DNA of 64,000 nt from JAEUJM01 sp044221555 (GCA_044221555.1 JBGAOY010000005.1:62001-126000), one strand, 5' to 3'. Positions 22,392 to 31,483 are shown, counted from the stretch's first letter. Notes: generated by a model not told the origin, from the sequence alone. A program made the numbers and translations.

Positions 22392-24659
22392 GTGGTCGTG
22401 TCCGTGCTCCACCACCGGGCGGTGCTGTCCCTCGCCGCCGCCTCGTTCCTCGCCGTCGGGGCCCTCCAGGCCTCGCCGGCGGACGCGCAGGCCCCGCCGG
22501 CGGCCGCCCCTGGCAGCGCACCGGCGCCCACGACGAGTGCTCCCCCCACCACGTCCAGCGGTCCTGGCAGTCCCGAACCGGGCGACACCGACGAGGCCGC
22601 CGCCGAGGCGCTCGGGGTCACATCGACCGAGGTCGGCCCGGCCGAGGTGGGGGAATCGGCGCAGGCCGTCCCCTTCATCGGCACCCACCAGGTGTGGTGC
22701 ACGCAGGGCAACCCCTCCCCCGGCATCTGCGGCAACCACCACACGTACCCCGCGATCGATCTGGGCATGCCGGTGGGGACACCGATCTACGCGACCGGGC
22801 CCGGCGTCGTGATCGAGGCGCGCAGCAGCGACAGCGACGCTCGGGGCCTCTACGTGGCCATCCACCACCCCGACGACATCTACTCCCGCTACCTCCACCT
22901 GTCGTCGCTCGCGGTGCACGTGGGCGACAGCGTGGTCACCGGCACGCTGATCGGGAGGTCGGGGCAGTCGGGCACGGCCCAGGGCTCACCCCACCTGCAC
23001 TACGACGAGCAACGCCCCTACGGCACCCCGAAGGAGCTGGGCGACATGGTGGGCCTGGTCGGCGCCGCCGCCGCCACGTACCCCGCCGCCCTCGGGTACT
23101 CCAGTTGGCGCTCGGTGCCGTTCAACACCGCACTGCGCAACGACGGGTACGCCCCCGTCGTGCCGACCACCCCTCACCAGTGGGGCGGTCCGGCGGTGAC
23201 CACGGGCGACTTCGACGGCGACGGGCACGACGACGTCGCATCGGGTGTGCCCGGCAAGGACACCGGCACCGCCTATGACTCCGGCGCGGTCACGGTCGTG
23301 TACGGGAGCGAGCGCGGTGCCACGACCGACGGGAGCCAGCAGCTGGCCCCAGGGGTGAACGGCCTGGCCGGCACCGCCGAGACCGGCGACACCTTCGGCG
23401 CTGCCGTCGCCGCCGGCGACTTCAACGGCGACCACTACGACGACCTGGCCATCGGGGTGCCCCGTGAGGACACCGAGGACGGTGTCGACACCGGCGCGAT
23501 CATCGTGGTGCCGGGCTCGGCGACGGGCCTGGTGCCGGCGGGTGGCCGTCAGCGCTGGTCGGGCGGCGGCACGCTGCCGGGCGTCCCTGCGCCCGGCGAC
23601 CAGTTGGGCGCCGCGCTGGCCGTGGGCGACTTCGAGACCGACGGGTTCGACGACCTGGCCATCGGCGTCCCCGGCGACGACACGGGCGCCGCCGATGCCG
23701 GCGCGGTCGTTCTGGCCCGCGGGACGGTGACCGGGCTCAGCGGCAACCGCGGGCGCCAACTGGTCTCCGGGTCCGGTGGACTGGCCGGCACCTCGCAGGT
23801 GGGCGACCTCATGGGGGCGGCGCTGGCCACCGGCGACCTCGACGGCGACGGCCACGACGACCTGGCCATGGGCTGCCCGGGCCAGGACGTGGGCCGGGCA
23901 TCCAACGCCGGTCAGGTGATCGCGGTGGCGGGATCGCCGGAGGGCATCACCCGCCGCGCCAGCCGGCAGGTCCGCTCCGGGGTGAGCGACATCACCGGCC
24001 GGTCCGAGCGCGACGACGTGTTCGGGGCCGCGGTGGCGATCGGCGACGTCACCGGCGACGGGACCGACGATCTGGTCGTGGGGGTACCCGGCGAGGACGC
24101 CGCCGCGGTCAACGACGGGGCCATCGCCGTCGTCCCGGGCTCACCGCTGGGCCTCAGTGGCACCGGCTCACGCCAGTACTGGTCGGGCAGCCCCGGGAGC
24201 GCCGGCGTGGCCGAGGACCAGGACCTGCTGGGCACGTCGCTGGCTGTGGGTGATGTGGAGGGCGACGGTCGGATCGAGATCCTCGCCGGCGTGCCGGGCA
24301 AGGACGTGGCCGGCGCCGAGGACGCCGGCTCGGTGCTGGTGGTCGGCTCGGTCGACGGGGTGCTCCACGCGGACTCGCCCGACGTGGCCGGCACCGCCGA
24401 CGCGGGCGACCGGTTCGGCCGCTCGGTGGCGGTGGGTGACCTGAACGGTGACGGCTTGGCCGACCTGGCCGTCACCGCCCCCACCGAATCGGCCAACCGG
24501 GCGCTCCGGACGGGGGCGCTCACCACCGTGCCCGGCACGCCCGAGGCCGGCCTCACGGGCGCCGGAAGCCACCACTTCGTACGTGGGGTCGGCGGTCTGG
24601 CCGGTGTGGCCAAGAAGGACGACCAGTTCGGCGGCCTCCTGCCCCCGTACCTCTTCTGA
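22392..24659 (+). CDS. secreted M23-like peptidase domain fused to FG-GAP beta-propeller
   Basis: 755 residues. Signal peptide at 1-33 (hydrophobic core, cleavage near ADAQA), then a Pro/Thr/Ser-rich linker (33-70). An M23/LytM-like domain follows at about 95-235: HHTYPAIDLG gives the His and Asp, and SPHLHY the HxH motif. From about 255 on there are seven FG-GAP units, each with a DxDGDGxDD-type calcium loop (DFDGDGHDD, DLDGDGHDD, DVTGDGTDD). The last unit breaks off after DQFGG, which could be the closing strand of the propeller or a small truncation. Probably extracellular peptidoglycan binding or cleavage with adhesive function. Start codon uncertain among GTG 22392, 22398 and 22404. Confidence 0.85.
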   Translation: MVVSVLHHRAVLSLAAASFLAVGALQASPADAQAPPAAAPGSAPAPTTSAPPTTSSGPGSPEPGDTDEAAAEALGVTSTEVGPAEVGESAQAVPFIGTHQVWCTQGNPSPGICGNHHTYPAIDLGMPVGTPIYATGPGVVIEARSSDSDARGLYVAIHHPDDIYSRYLHLSSLAVHVGDSVVTGTLIGRSGQSGTAQGSPHLHYDEQRPYGTPKELGDMVGLVGAAAATYPAALGYSSWRSVPFNTALRNDGYAPVVPTTPHQWGGPAVTTGDFDGDGHDDVASGVPGKDTGTAYDSGAVTVVYGSERGATTDGSQQLAPGVNGLAGTAETGDTFGAAVAAGDFNGDHYDDLAIGVPREDTEDGVDTGAIIVVPGSATGLVPAGGRQRWSGGGTLPGVPAPGDQLGAALAVGDFETDGFDDLAIGVPGDDTGAADAGAVVLARGTVTGLSGNRGRQLVSGSGGLAGTSQVGDLMGAALATGDLDGDGHDDLAMGCPGQDVGRASNAGQVIAVAGSPEGITRRASRQVRSGVSDITGRSERDDVFGAAVAIGDVTGDGTDDLVVGVPGEDAAAVNDGAIAVVPGSPLGLSGTGSRQYWSGSPGSAGVAEDQDLLGTSLAVGDVEGDGRIEILAGVPGKDVAGAEDAGSVLVVGSVDGVLHADSPDVAGTADAGDRFGRSVAVGDLNGDGLADLAVTAPTESANRALRTGALTTVPGTPEAGLTGAGSHHFVRGVGGLAGVAKKDDQFGGLLPPYLF

Positions 24660-24681
24660 CCGCCCCGCTCCTGGCGGGCGA

Positions 24682-26223
24682 TCAGGGCGTGTAGCGGGCG
24701 CGGAGCTCGTGCTTGACGACCTTGCCCGTCGGGTTGCGGGGTAGCACGTCGGCGATCTCGAGCTGCTCGGGCACCTTCTGGATCATCAGGCCCGCGCCGG
24801 TGAGGTGGGCCCGCATCTCGTCCTGGGTGAGGGGGTCGCCGGCGTCGTCGAGGACCACCACCGCGCACGCGCGCTCGCCCGAGGCCGCATCAGGCAGGCC
24901 GATGACGGCCACGTCGGCCACCTTCGGGTGGGTGAAGAGCAGGTCCTCCACCTCCTTGGCGGAGATGTTCTCGCCCTTGCGGATGATGATGTCCTTGAGG
25001 CGGCCGGTGATGGTGACGTACCCGTCCTCGTCCTGCTCGCCGAGGTCGCCCGTGCGGAAGTAGCCGTCCTCGTCGAAGGCCTCGTCGTCGAGGGCGGCAT
25101 CGAGGTAGCCCTTCATCAGTTGCGGGGCCTTGGCCCGGATCTCGCCCTCCTCGTTCGCGCCGGCGACGCGACCGTCGAGGGTGACGATGCGCAGGTCGAC
25201 CCCGGGCATCGGCCGGCCCTCGGTGTCGGACTTCTTCCGGTCGGGGTCGTCCACGGCCACCAGGGTGAGGATCGGGGCCTCGGTGAGGCCGTAGCCCGAG
25301 AGGATGCCGACGCCGCCGATCTCGGCCTTGACGTCGTCGTGGAGGCCCTTGGGCTTGGGGGCACCGCCGCCCGGCAGCGCCCGCACCTTCGGGAACAGCG
25401 GCGTGTCGGGCTGGGCCCGCTGGGCGGCCAGGTAGGCCATGTGGAACGGGGTGCCGGCGCCGGCCAGGGTGACGCCCTCCGCGGCCAGCACGCCGATGGT
25501 GGTCGACGGGTCGAAGGCCTCGACCATGATGCTGGCGCTGCCGAACATCAGGCCGGTGAGCAGCCAGGTGATGCCGCCGATGTGGGTGAAGGGGAACACC
25601 ATCGCGCCGCGGTCCTCGGGCACCACCTCGTAGCGCTGACCCATCCCCTTGGCGACCGCGGCGATGGTGGCATCGGTGTGGCGGGCGCCCTTGGGGTCGG
25701 CGGTCGTGCCCGAGGTGTAGAAGAGCCACCGCACGGGGAGGTCGTCGGGGTCGTCCGGGGTGGGCGGGGCCGGCGGGAGGCTGGCCGGGTCGCCCTCGGG
25801 CAGGGTGCGGTCGCACACCAGCACCTCGAGGCCGTCGACCTCGGCGGCGATCTCGCGGGCCATGCCCTCGAAGTCGAAGCCCTTCCAGGTGGAGGGGACC
25901 ACCAGCAGCTTGGTGCCGGCCTGGCGGGTCACGAAGCCGACCTCACGGGTGCGGTAGATGGGCAGGATGGGGTTCTGCGTGACCCCGAGGCGGGCCAGCG
26001 CCCCCACCAGCACGAGCGACTCGATCCAGGTAGGCAGCTGCCACGACACCACGTCGCCCTCACCCACACCCAGTGCGGCCAGGCCGGCGGCGGCGGTCTC
26101 CACGTCGGCGGCGTACTCGGCGAAGGTGATCCGCCGCCCGTCCTCGTCGACGGCCATCTCCGCGCCGGGCGTCTCGGCCGCCCGCCGCTCGATCAACTCC
26201 CAGAGGGTCCGTCCTTCGAGCAT
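24682..26223 (-). CDS. AMP-dependent acyl-CoA ligase (fatty-acid/steroid type)
   Basis: 513 residues from ATG 26223, with AGGAGAACC directly upstream. P-loop YTSGTTADPKGARHT (about 165), aromatic/adenine motif GYGLTEAP, YFRTGDLGEQDEDGYVTITG, and the catalytic-Lys region PRNPTGKVVKHEL at the C-terminus. A Gly in the P-loop is replaced by Ala-Asp (TTADPKG in place of TTGxPKG), a known variation. Third gene of an operon with the D-aminoacylase-like gene (31 bp upstream) and the aldehyde dehydrogenase. It probably activates the acid the operon produces, but the pathway is not identified. Convergent with the FG-GAP gene. Confidence 0.9.
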   Translation of the reverse strand: MLEGRTLWELIERRAAETPGAEMAVDEDGRRITFAEYAADVETAAAGLAALGVGEGDVVSWQLPTWIESLVLVGALARLGVTQNPILPIYRTREVGFVTRQAGTKLLVVPSTWKGFDFEGMAREIAAEVDGLEVLVCDRTLPEGDPASLPPAPPTPDDPDDLPVRWLFYTSGTTADPKGARHTDATIAAVAKGMGQRYEVVPEDRGAMVFPFTHIGGITWLLTGLMFGSASIMVEAFDPSTTIGVLAAEGVTLAGAGTPFHMAYLAAQRAQPDTPLFPKVRALPGGGAPKPKGLHDDVKAEIGGVGILSGYGLTEAPILTLVAVDDPDRKKSDTEGRPMPGVDLRIVTLDGRVAGANEEGEIRAKAPQLMKGYLDAALDDEAFDEDGYFRTGDLGEQDEDGYVTITGRLKDIIIRKGENISAKEVEDLLFTHPKVADVAVIGLPDAASGERACAVVVLDDAGDPLTQDEMRAHLTGAGLMIQKVPEQLEIADVLPRNPTGKVVKHELRARYTP

Positions 26224-26254
26224 GTGGTTCTCCTGTGGTGCGGGTTCCGGTGCG

Positions 26255-28015
26255 CTACCGGGCGAACGCGGTACGGGGACGCAGCACCTGGCCCGGCAGG
26301 CCCGCGCCCTCGACCAGGGCACCGTCGCGCACGATGGGCACGCCGTTGACGACGGTGGCGTGCACGCCGGTGGGTCGGGAGGTGAAGCGGCCCTCCCCGT
26401 TGGGGAAGTCGTGCACGAACGCCTTGCGGTCGGGGCTGATGGTGTCGGGGTCGAAGACCATCAGGTCGGCGGCGAAGTGCGGCCGCACCATGCCCCGGTC
26501 GGCGAAGCCGAGCAGCGCCGCCGGCCACTGGGTGAGCTGGCGGATGCCCTCCTCGAGGGTCCAGGCCCCCCACTCGCGCACCCAGTAGCGCAGGAAGTAG
26601 CTGCTCCACTCGGCGCCGTCGTCGCGGTCGAGGTGGGCGCCGCCGTCCGAGGTGCCGAGCAGCATGTGGGGGTCGAGCTGCGCGAGTCGGGTGCCCTCGC
26701 GCCACTCGGGCGACTCCGTGCGCCACACGAACTCGGTGGCGAGGTCGTCGGCGAGGGCGAGGTCGGCGAACACGTCCTCTTCCACCACGCGCCCCCCGCC
26801 GGCGCTCCGCGCCGCGGCGATCTCGCGGATCGAACGACCCACGAAGGCCTCGTTCTCGGGGCGGGCCACCTGGTTCACCACGAGGTTGTCCCAGTGGGGC
26901 GGCGGCAGGGTGGGGCCCTTGTCGGGGTCCTTGTTGGGGTGGTCCACCGATCCCCGGATGGCCGCCCGGAAGGACTCGTCACGCAGCAGCGCGGCCCGCT
27001 CCTCGACCGTGTCGGCCTCGGTGAAGAGGCGGTTCAACTCGAGCACGCCCTGGTACAGGCTGGTGCCGCCGGCGAGGGTGAACGTGCGGTCGAAGGGCTT
27101 GGCCATCAGCAGCGAGTAGACGGCCGCGCCCCGGGCGGTGGCCTCGTCCACGAAGCGCTTGGCGCTGTCCCACCCCGCAGTCGGGGCATCCACCTTCGAG
27201 CGGGCGCCGAGGCCCTGGATGATCACCGGCATGCGGCTCAGCAGGCTGAGCCGGATGAGTTGCTCCTCCCCGGCCTCGTCGAGGCCACCGATGGACCCGA
27301 AGGGCAGGTACGCGATGGTGCCGCCGTTGTGGCGACCGGCCTCGGCCACCAGCGCCTCGAGCTCGGCGTCGCCGGCGAGGCGGCTGGGGACGGGGCGGTC
27401 GTGGGAGTCGAAGTGGGTGGGCGCGTGCGACGAGGAGAAGCCGGCGGCCCCCGCCTGCATGGCCTCGCCCACGATGCGCACCATGGCCGCGATCTCGTCG
27501 TCGGTGGCCTCGCGCGCCTGGGCGGCGTCGCCCATGACGAAGCGGCGCACGGCCGAGTGGCCGACGTAGCAGGCCAGGTTCACGCCGAGGCGACCCTCGC
27601 GGGCGGCCAGGTACTCGGGGAAGGTCTCGAAGTCCCAGGGCAGGCCCTCGAGGGCCTTGGGCGACATGCCTTCGACCCGGGCGAACATCTGGGTGATGAA
27701 CGGGCGGTCGTCCACCCGGGTGGGGGCGATGGAGAACCCGCAGTTGCCCGCCAAGACGGTGGTCACGCCGTGGAAGCACGACGACGTGGCGTAGGGGTCG
27801 AAGGTGAGTTGCGGGTCGTAGTGGGTGTGCGCGTCCACGATGCCGGGTGCCACGACCAGGCCGTCGGCGTCGATCACCTCGGCGGCGTCGCCCGCGTCGA
27901 CGAACCCCACCTCCACGATGCGCCCGTCCTTCACGCCCACGTCGGCGCGGCGACGGGGCAGTCCCGAGCCGTCGACGACGGTGCCGTTGACGACCGCGAG
28001 GTCGAGCGCGGGCAT
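26255..28015 (-). CDS. D-aminoacylase / N-acyl-D-amino-acid deacylase-like amidohydrolase
   Basis: 586 residues. Amidohydrolase metal motif VDAHTHYD at about residue 62-69, then GNCGFSIAPT, typical of the D-aminoacylase subgroup, SSSHAPTHFDSH in the middle and the late DGGAHLDRDDG. A Zn-dependent cytoplasmic hydrolase of amide or lactone bonds. Members next to FadD and ALDH genes in actinobacteria often act in lipid or xenobiotic breakdown rather than on D-amino acids, so the name indicates family only. ATG 28015 is preceded by GGGGAGG. Second gene of the operon that starts with the aldehyde dehydrogenase. Confidence 0.88.
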   Translation of the reverse strand: MPALDLAVVNGTVVDGSGLPRRRADVGVKDGRIVEVGFVDAGDAAEVIDADGLVVAPGIVDAHTHYDPQLTFDPYATSSCFHGVTTVLAGNCGFSIAPTRVDDRPFITQMFARVEGMSPKALEGLPWDFETFPEYLAAREGRLGVNLACYVGHSAVRRFVMGDAAQAREATDDEIAAMVRIVGEAMQAGAAGFSSSHAPTHFDSHDRPVPSRLAGDAELEALVAEAGRHNGGTIAYLPFGSIGGLDEAGEEQLIRLSLLSRMPVIIQGLGARSKVDAPTAGWDSAKRFVDEATARGAAVYSLLMAKPFDRTFTLAGGTSLYQGVLELNRLFTEADTVEERAALLRDESFRAAIRGSVDHPNKDPDKGPTLPPPHWDNLVVNQVARPENEAFVGRSIREIAAARSAGGGRVVEEDVFADLALADDLATEFVWRTESPEWREGTRLAQLDPHMLLGTSDGGAHLDRDDGAEWSSYFLRYWVREWGAWTLEEGIRQLTQWPAALLGFADRGMVRPHFAADLMVFDPDTISPDRKAFVHDFPNGEGRFTSRPTGVHATVVNGVPIVRDGALVEGAGLPGQVLRPRTAFAR

Positions 28016-28066
28016 GGTCAGCAGACCTCCCCGACGGGGCCCGGGCGGGTCACGTCACCCGCTCGC

Positions 28067-29536
28067 TCACGTCGACCACACGATGGACTGCAGCTCGCTG
28101 TAGGCGTGCAGCCCGAACGAGCCGCCGTCGCGCCCCACGCCACTCTGCTTGAACCCGCCGAAGGGCGCCTCGTGGTTGCGTTGCAGGGTGTTCAGCCCGA
28201 CGTTGCCGCTGCGCAGTTGCCCCGCGACCGTGAAGCCCCGGTTGGCGCCGGCGGTCCAGACGTAGTCGTAGAGGCCGAACGGCGTGGCGTTGGCGAGGGC
28301 GACCGCCTCGTCCTCGTCGTCGAACGCCAGCACCACGACGACCGGCCCGAAGACCTCCTCCTGGGCGATGCGCATGTCGACGGTGGCGTCGGCCAGCAGC
28401 GTCGGCGCCACGTACCAGCCCTGGTCGGGGACGGGCACGTCCCCACCGGCCACCAGGGTGGCACCCTCGGCGGTGCCGGTGTCGATGCAGCCGCGTATGC
28501 GGTCGCGGTGCACCTCGCTGATCACCGGCCCGACGATCGTGTCGGGCTCGAGCGGGTCGCCCACCTTCAGGTACCCGGCGAAGGCGGCGAGCCGCTCCAC
28601 CACCTGGTCGTACACGCCGCGCTGGGCCAGCACCCGGGTGGGGGCGGTGCAGATCTGGCCCGAATGGAACGCCCACGTGCTGCCGGTGCCCGACACCGCC
28701 GCGTCGAGGTCGGCATCGTCGAAGATGATGCTGGCGCCCTTGCCCCCCAGCTCGAGCAGCAGGCGCTTCATCGATCCACCGCCGACCTCGCCGATGCGCC
28801 GGCCGACCGCGGTGCTGCCCGTGAAGCTGATCATGTCGACGTCGGGTGAGGCGACCAGCGCCTCCGCCGCCTCGGGTCCCGACGAGTTGACGACGTTGAC
28901 CACCCCCGGCGGGAAGCCGGCTTCTTCGAGGATGGCGACCAGCTCGAGGACCGCGAGTGGGTCCTGCGGCGCCGGCTTGACCACGACCGTGTTGCCCATG
29001 GCCAGCGCGGGACAGATCTTGCCGGCCATGTTGGTCATCGGGAAGTTGTACGAGGTGATGGCCGCCACCACCCCGACGGGTTGGCGGACCGCCACCGCGC
29101 TGATCAGTCCCCCGGCGGCCAGCGGCGTGGCGGCCTGCTGCCCGGGCGGCAGCGCCAGGCGCGTGGGCTCGAGCGCACCCGCGGCGTAGCGGCGGAACCG
29201 GGTGATCGCCTGCGGGATCTGCAGCGACGTCGTGACCGCCAGGGTGGCCCCCGTCTCGGCCTGCACGAGGGGCACCAGCTCGGCCAGCCGCTCCTCGAGG
29301 AGGTCGGCCACCCGGTCGAGCAGCCCGGCCCGGTGCTCGGGCGTGGTGTGGGACCACGCCGGGAAGGCCTCGGCCGCCGCGGCCGCGGCCGCCTCGGCGT
29401 CGGCGGCGGTGGCCTGGGGGGCCTCGCCCACCACCTCGCCGGTGGCCGGGTTGCGCACCTCGTAGGTGCCGCCCGATCCGTCGACCCAGGAGCCGCCGAT
29501 CAGGAGCCCGCGCCGGCCGGTCGAGGTGGTCGTCAT
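28067..29536 (-). CDS. NAD(P)-dependent aldehyde dehydrogenase
   Basis: 489 residues, normal length. Catalytic oxyanion Asn164 (SYNFP), cofactor motif FTGSTAVG (238-245), general base Glu262 (LELGGKGA) and nucleophile Cys296 (GQICTAP). All residues of an active ALDH are present; substrate unknown. First gene of a minus-strand operon with a D-aminoacylase-like and an acyl-CoA ligase gene. ATG 29536 lies eight bases after TACAGT, which overlaps a KstR-like operator (29547-29560), so repression by a TetR-type lipid regulator is likely. Confidence 0.92.
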   Translation of the reverse strand: MTTTSTGRRGLLIGGSWVDGSGGTYEVRNPATGEVVGEAPQATAADAEAAAAAAAEAFPAWSHTTPEHRAGLLDRVADLLEERLAELVPLVQAETGATLAVTTSLQIPQAITRFRRYAAGALEPTRLALPPGQQAATPLAAGGLISAVAVRQPVGVVAAITSYNFPMTNMAGKICPALAMGNTVVVKPAPQDPLAVLELVAILEEAGFPPGVVNVVNSSGPEAAEALVASPDVDMISFTGSTAVGRRIGEVGGGSMKRLLLELGGKGASIIFDDADLDAAVSGTGSTWAFHSGQICTAPTRVLAQRGVYDQVVERLAAFAGYLKVGDPLEPDTIVGPVISEVHRDRIRGCIDTGTAEGATLVAGGDVPVPDQGWYVAPTLLADATVDMRIAQEEVFGPVVVVLAFDDEDEAVALANATPFGLYDYVWTAGANRGFTVAGQLRSGNVGLNTLQRNHEAPFGGFKQSGVGRDGGSFGLHAYSELQSIVWST

Positions 29537-29544
29537 CGAGCGGG

Positions 29545-29560
29545 ACTGTAATCGGTTCTA
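29545..29560 (-). promoter_or_regulatory. leaderless promoter with KstR-like operator
   Basis: Minus strand: TAGAACCGATTACA (29560-29547) fits the KstR pattern TnnAACnnGTTnnA at seven of eight fixed positions. Its end overlaps the -10 box TACAGT (29550-29545), eight bases before ATG 29536. A repressor here would block the ALDH operon. Confidence 0.5.
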
Positions 29561-29631
29561 ATTCCGGGCGACGCACGACCTCCGCGGGACGATCCACGCC
29601 ATGCGGCGGCGCCGCGGGCGACCGGACGGCG

Positions 29632-30120
29632 TCAAGCGATGAGCAGGTTGACCAGGTTCCAGCTGACGATGAAGGCGTAGGTGATGACCGCCATCGACAG
29701 CGCCCGGTTCACGATGCGCGAATCGGGAGGGCAGGAGTTGACGACAAGGGCCACCACGATGACGCCGGCGGTCTTCACGAGGATCGGGGCGATCGGATCG
29801 TGGATGATCGACGCCATCACGGGGTTGCCCTCCACCCCGCCCGCGGCCAGCACCGCCCTGGTGGTGATCAGGTCGAGCACGTTCAGCAGCGCCAGCGCCA
29901 CCAGCAGCACCCAGCGACTGCCGACGAGCGTGACCCGGTTGGGGTCGGCCATCGGGAGCTCGGGCGCCCCCCGCATCTCGGGGCCGTCGAGGCCCCGCAG
30001 GTCGATGACCGCGCCGTCGCGCAGGTCGAGCACCAGGTCGTCACGAACGTCGGTGGCCTCGTCGGCCAGGGATTCCCACGCATCCCGTCCCACACTTCGC
30101 TCAAGTCCCGTGCGATCCAT
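29632..30120 (-). CDS. DUF5658-family membrane protein
   Basis: 162 residues. About 65 soluble residues with an Asp-rich, degenerate repeat (DDLVLDLRDGAVIDLRGLDG) precede three to four membrane helices. The first helix ends in LLNVLDLITTRAVLAAGGVEGNP, the Asp-Thr-...-Glu-x-Asn-Pro signature of DUF5658. Function unknown. ATG 30120 follows TAAGGT by eight bases. The hairpin at 30158-30182 lies 38-62 bp upstream. Confidence 0.72.
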   Translation of the reverse strand: MDRTGLERSVGRDAWESLADEATDVRDDLVLDLRDGAVIDLRGLDGPEMRGAPELPMADPNRVTLVGSRWVLLVALALLNVLDLITTRAVLAAGGVEGNPVMASIIHDPIAPILVKTAGVIVVALVVNSCPPDSRIVNRALSMAVITYAFIVSWNLVNLLIA

Positions 30121-30128
30121 GCCGATGA

Positions 30129-30134
30129 ACCTTA
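30129..30134 (-). promoter_or_regulatory. -10 box TAAGGT of near-leaderless promoter
   Basis: Minus-strand TANNNT hexamer ending eight bases before ATG 30120. Confidence 0.5.
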
Positions 30135-30157
30135 GCCGACTTCTCTGACCGTGGCGA

Positions 30158-30182
30158 GAAATCTCACTTGGCGTGAGATTTT
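30158..30182. terminator. AT-rich hairpin, terminator or operator
   Basis: AAATCTCAC (30159-30167), loop TTGGC, GTGAGATTT (30173-30181), with a G-T pair outside. It is 39 bp after the stop of the SDR gene (minus) and 38 bp before the promoter of the DUF5658 gene, so it can be terminator, operator or both. Its low GC is conspicuous here. Confidence 0.55.
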
Positions 30183-30220
30183 CCGTGCCGCGGGCCCCGG
30201 CTGTGGGCCGAACGACCTAC

Positions 30221-31000
30221 TCAGGTCTCGCCCAGGAACAGGCGCAGCACCGGGTCGGCCTGCCCGCTCGGCAGCAGCGAGCCGCCGTCGATCACCAGGT
30301 TCTGGCCGGTCATGTAGGCGGCCAGGTCGGAGCAGAGGAACACCACCACCGAGGCCACCTCGTCCGCGGTCCCGACCCGCCCGAGCGGTGTGCCCGCCTC
30401 GATCGCGGCCCGCATCCCTTCGTCCTGCGCCACCGGCGAGGTGAGGGGCGTGTCTATGAACCCCGGCGACACGCAGTTCACCCGGATGGTGGGCGCGTAC
30501 TCGAGCGCGGCGCTCATGGTGAGCGCGATCACCCCCGCCTTGGCCGCGCTGTACGGGGCCTCGCCGCGAGTGGGGCGGATCCCGCTCACCGACGCCATGT
30601 TGACGATGGCACCGTCGCCCGACGAGTCGAGGAAGGCGACGGTGGCCCGGATCACGTTGAACGCCCCCCGCAGGTTCACCGCCACCAGACGGTCGAACTC
30701 GCGGTCGTCGTAGTCGTGCAGCGCCCGTACGTTGCCCACGCCGGCGTTGTTGAACACCGTGGTCAGCCCACCCAGGCGCTCGGCGGCCTCGCCCACGACC
30801 CGGGTGACCGCCTCGCCGTCGGCCACGTCGACCACGAAGGGCACTGCGCCGGTCTCGTCGGCCACCGCCGCCACGGCCTCGGCGTCGACGTCGAGCGCCG
30901 CCACCGCCGCACCCTCGGCACGCATGCGCCGGCAGGCCGCGGCGCCGATGCCCGACCCCGCGCCGGTGATCAGCGCACGGCGCCCGACCAGGAGTCCCAT
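30221..31000 (-). CDS. short-chain dehydrogenase/reductase (classical SDR)
   Basis: 259 residues. Cofactor motif GAGSGIG (13-19), NNAG (84-87), and the catalytic Ser137, Tyr150 and Lys154 (YSAAK). Asp at the end of beta2 (ALDVD) predicts NAD rather than NADP. The C-terminus (MTGQNLVIDGGSL) is family-typical. Substrate unknown; the surrounding genes suggest acyl or steroid metabolism. TAGGTT lies six bases before ATG 31000, so the gene is transcribed alone and leaderless. Confidence 0.92.
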   Translation of the reverse strand: MGLLVGRRALITGAGSGIGAAACRRMRAEGAAVAALDVDAEAVAAVADETGAVPFVVDVADGEAVTRVVGEAAERLGGLTTVFNNAGVGNVRALHDYDDREFDRLVAVNLRGAFNVIRATVAFLDSSGDGAIVNMASVSGIRPTRGEAPYSAAKAGVIALTMSAALEYAPTIRVNCVSPGFIDTPLTSPVAQDEGMRAAIEAGTPLGRVGTADEVASVVVFLCSDLAAYMTGQNLVIDGGSLLPSGQADPVLRLFLGET

Positions 31001-31006
31001 CCCGCC

Positions 31007-31012
31007 AACCTA
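31007..31012 (-). promoter_or_regulatory. -10 box TAGGTT of leaderless promoter
   Basis: Minus-strand TANNNT hexamer ending six bases before ATG 31000. Confidence 0.55.
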
Positions 31013-31050
31013 GGTCGGGAGGACGACCCGGAGGGGTCTGCTCCCATTCG

Positions 31051-31452
31051 TCAGGCGGCGACCACCGCGGTGCCGGCGAGGATGGGCGCCGGTGCGACCT
31101 CCCAGTAGTCCCGCCAGGCGGCGATCAGGCCGTCCTGCAGCTCGAAGGCACCGATGACGTTCATCTCGAGGGTCACCCCGTCGAGCAGCACGTAGCGCTC
31201 GATGCGCTCGACCATCACCAGGTCGGCCTGCTCGGCAACCGCGAGCACCTCGATCTCGATGCGCTCGAACATCGACCGGAAGTTCACCAGGGTCTCGCCG
31301 ATGGCCAGGCCGCCCCGTACCTCGGAGCCCTGGACGGGCACGTTGTCGTACAGCGCGTCCGGCGTGAAGAAGTCCGCGGCCGCCGACGGCAGACCCAACT
31401 CCGGCCAGGCCGTGACCCAAAGGACGATCTGCTCTGCGTTGCTCCCCGACAT
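31051..31452 (-). CDS. NTF2-like protein, limonene-1,2-epoxide hydrolase type
   Basis: 133 residues from ATG 31452. The NTF2-like cone fold is suggested by the N-terminal helical part (WPELGLPSAAADFFTPDALYDN), MVERIERYVLLDG and the C-terminal LIAAWRDYWE, where Arg and Asp match the epoxide-hydrolase Asp-Arg-Asp site. A function as small epoxide hydrolase or SnoaL-like isomerase is possible. TACCGT ends seven bases before ATG 31452. The longer frame to 31566 has no supporting motif and would cross this promoter. Confidence 0.8.
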   Translation of the reverse strand: MSGSNAEQIVLWVTAWPELGLPSAAADFFTPDALYDNVPVQGSEVRGGLAIGETLVNFRSMFERIEIEVLAVAEQADLVMVERIERYVLLDGVTLEMNVIGAFELQDGLIAAWRDYWEVAPAPILAGTAVVAA

Positions 31453-31459
31453 GTTCGTC

Positions 31460-31465
31460 ACGGTA
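31460..31465 (-). promoter_or_regulatory. -10 box TACCGT of leaderless promoter
   Basis: Minus-strand TANNNT hexamer ending seven bases before ATG 31452. Confidence 0.5.
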
Positions 31466-31483
31466 CGTGGCGACCCTGACCAC

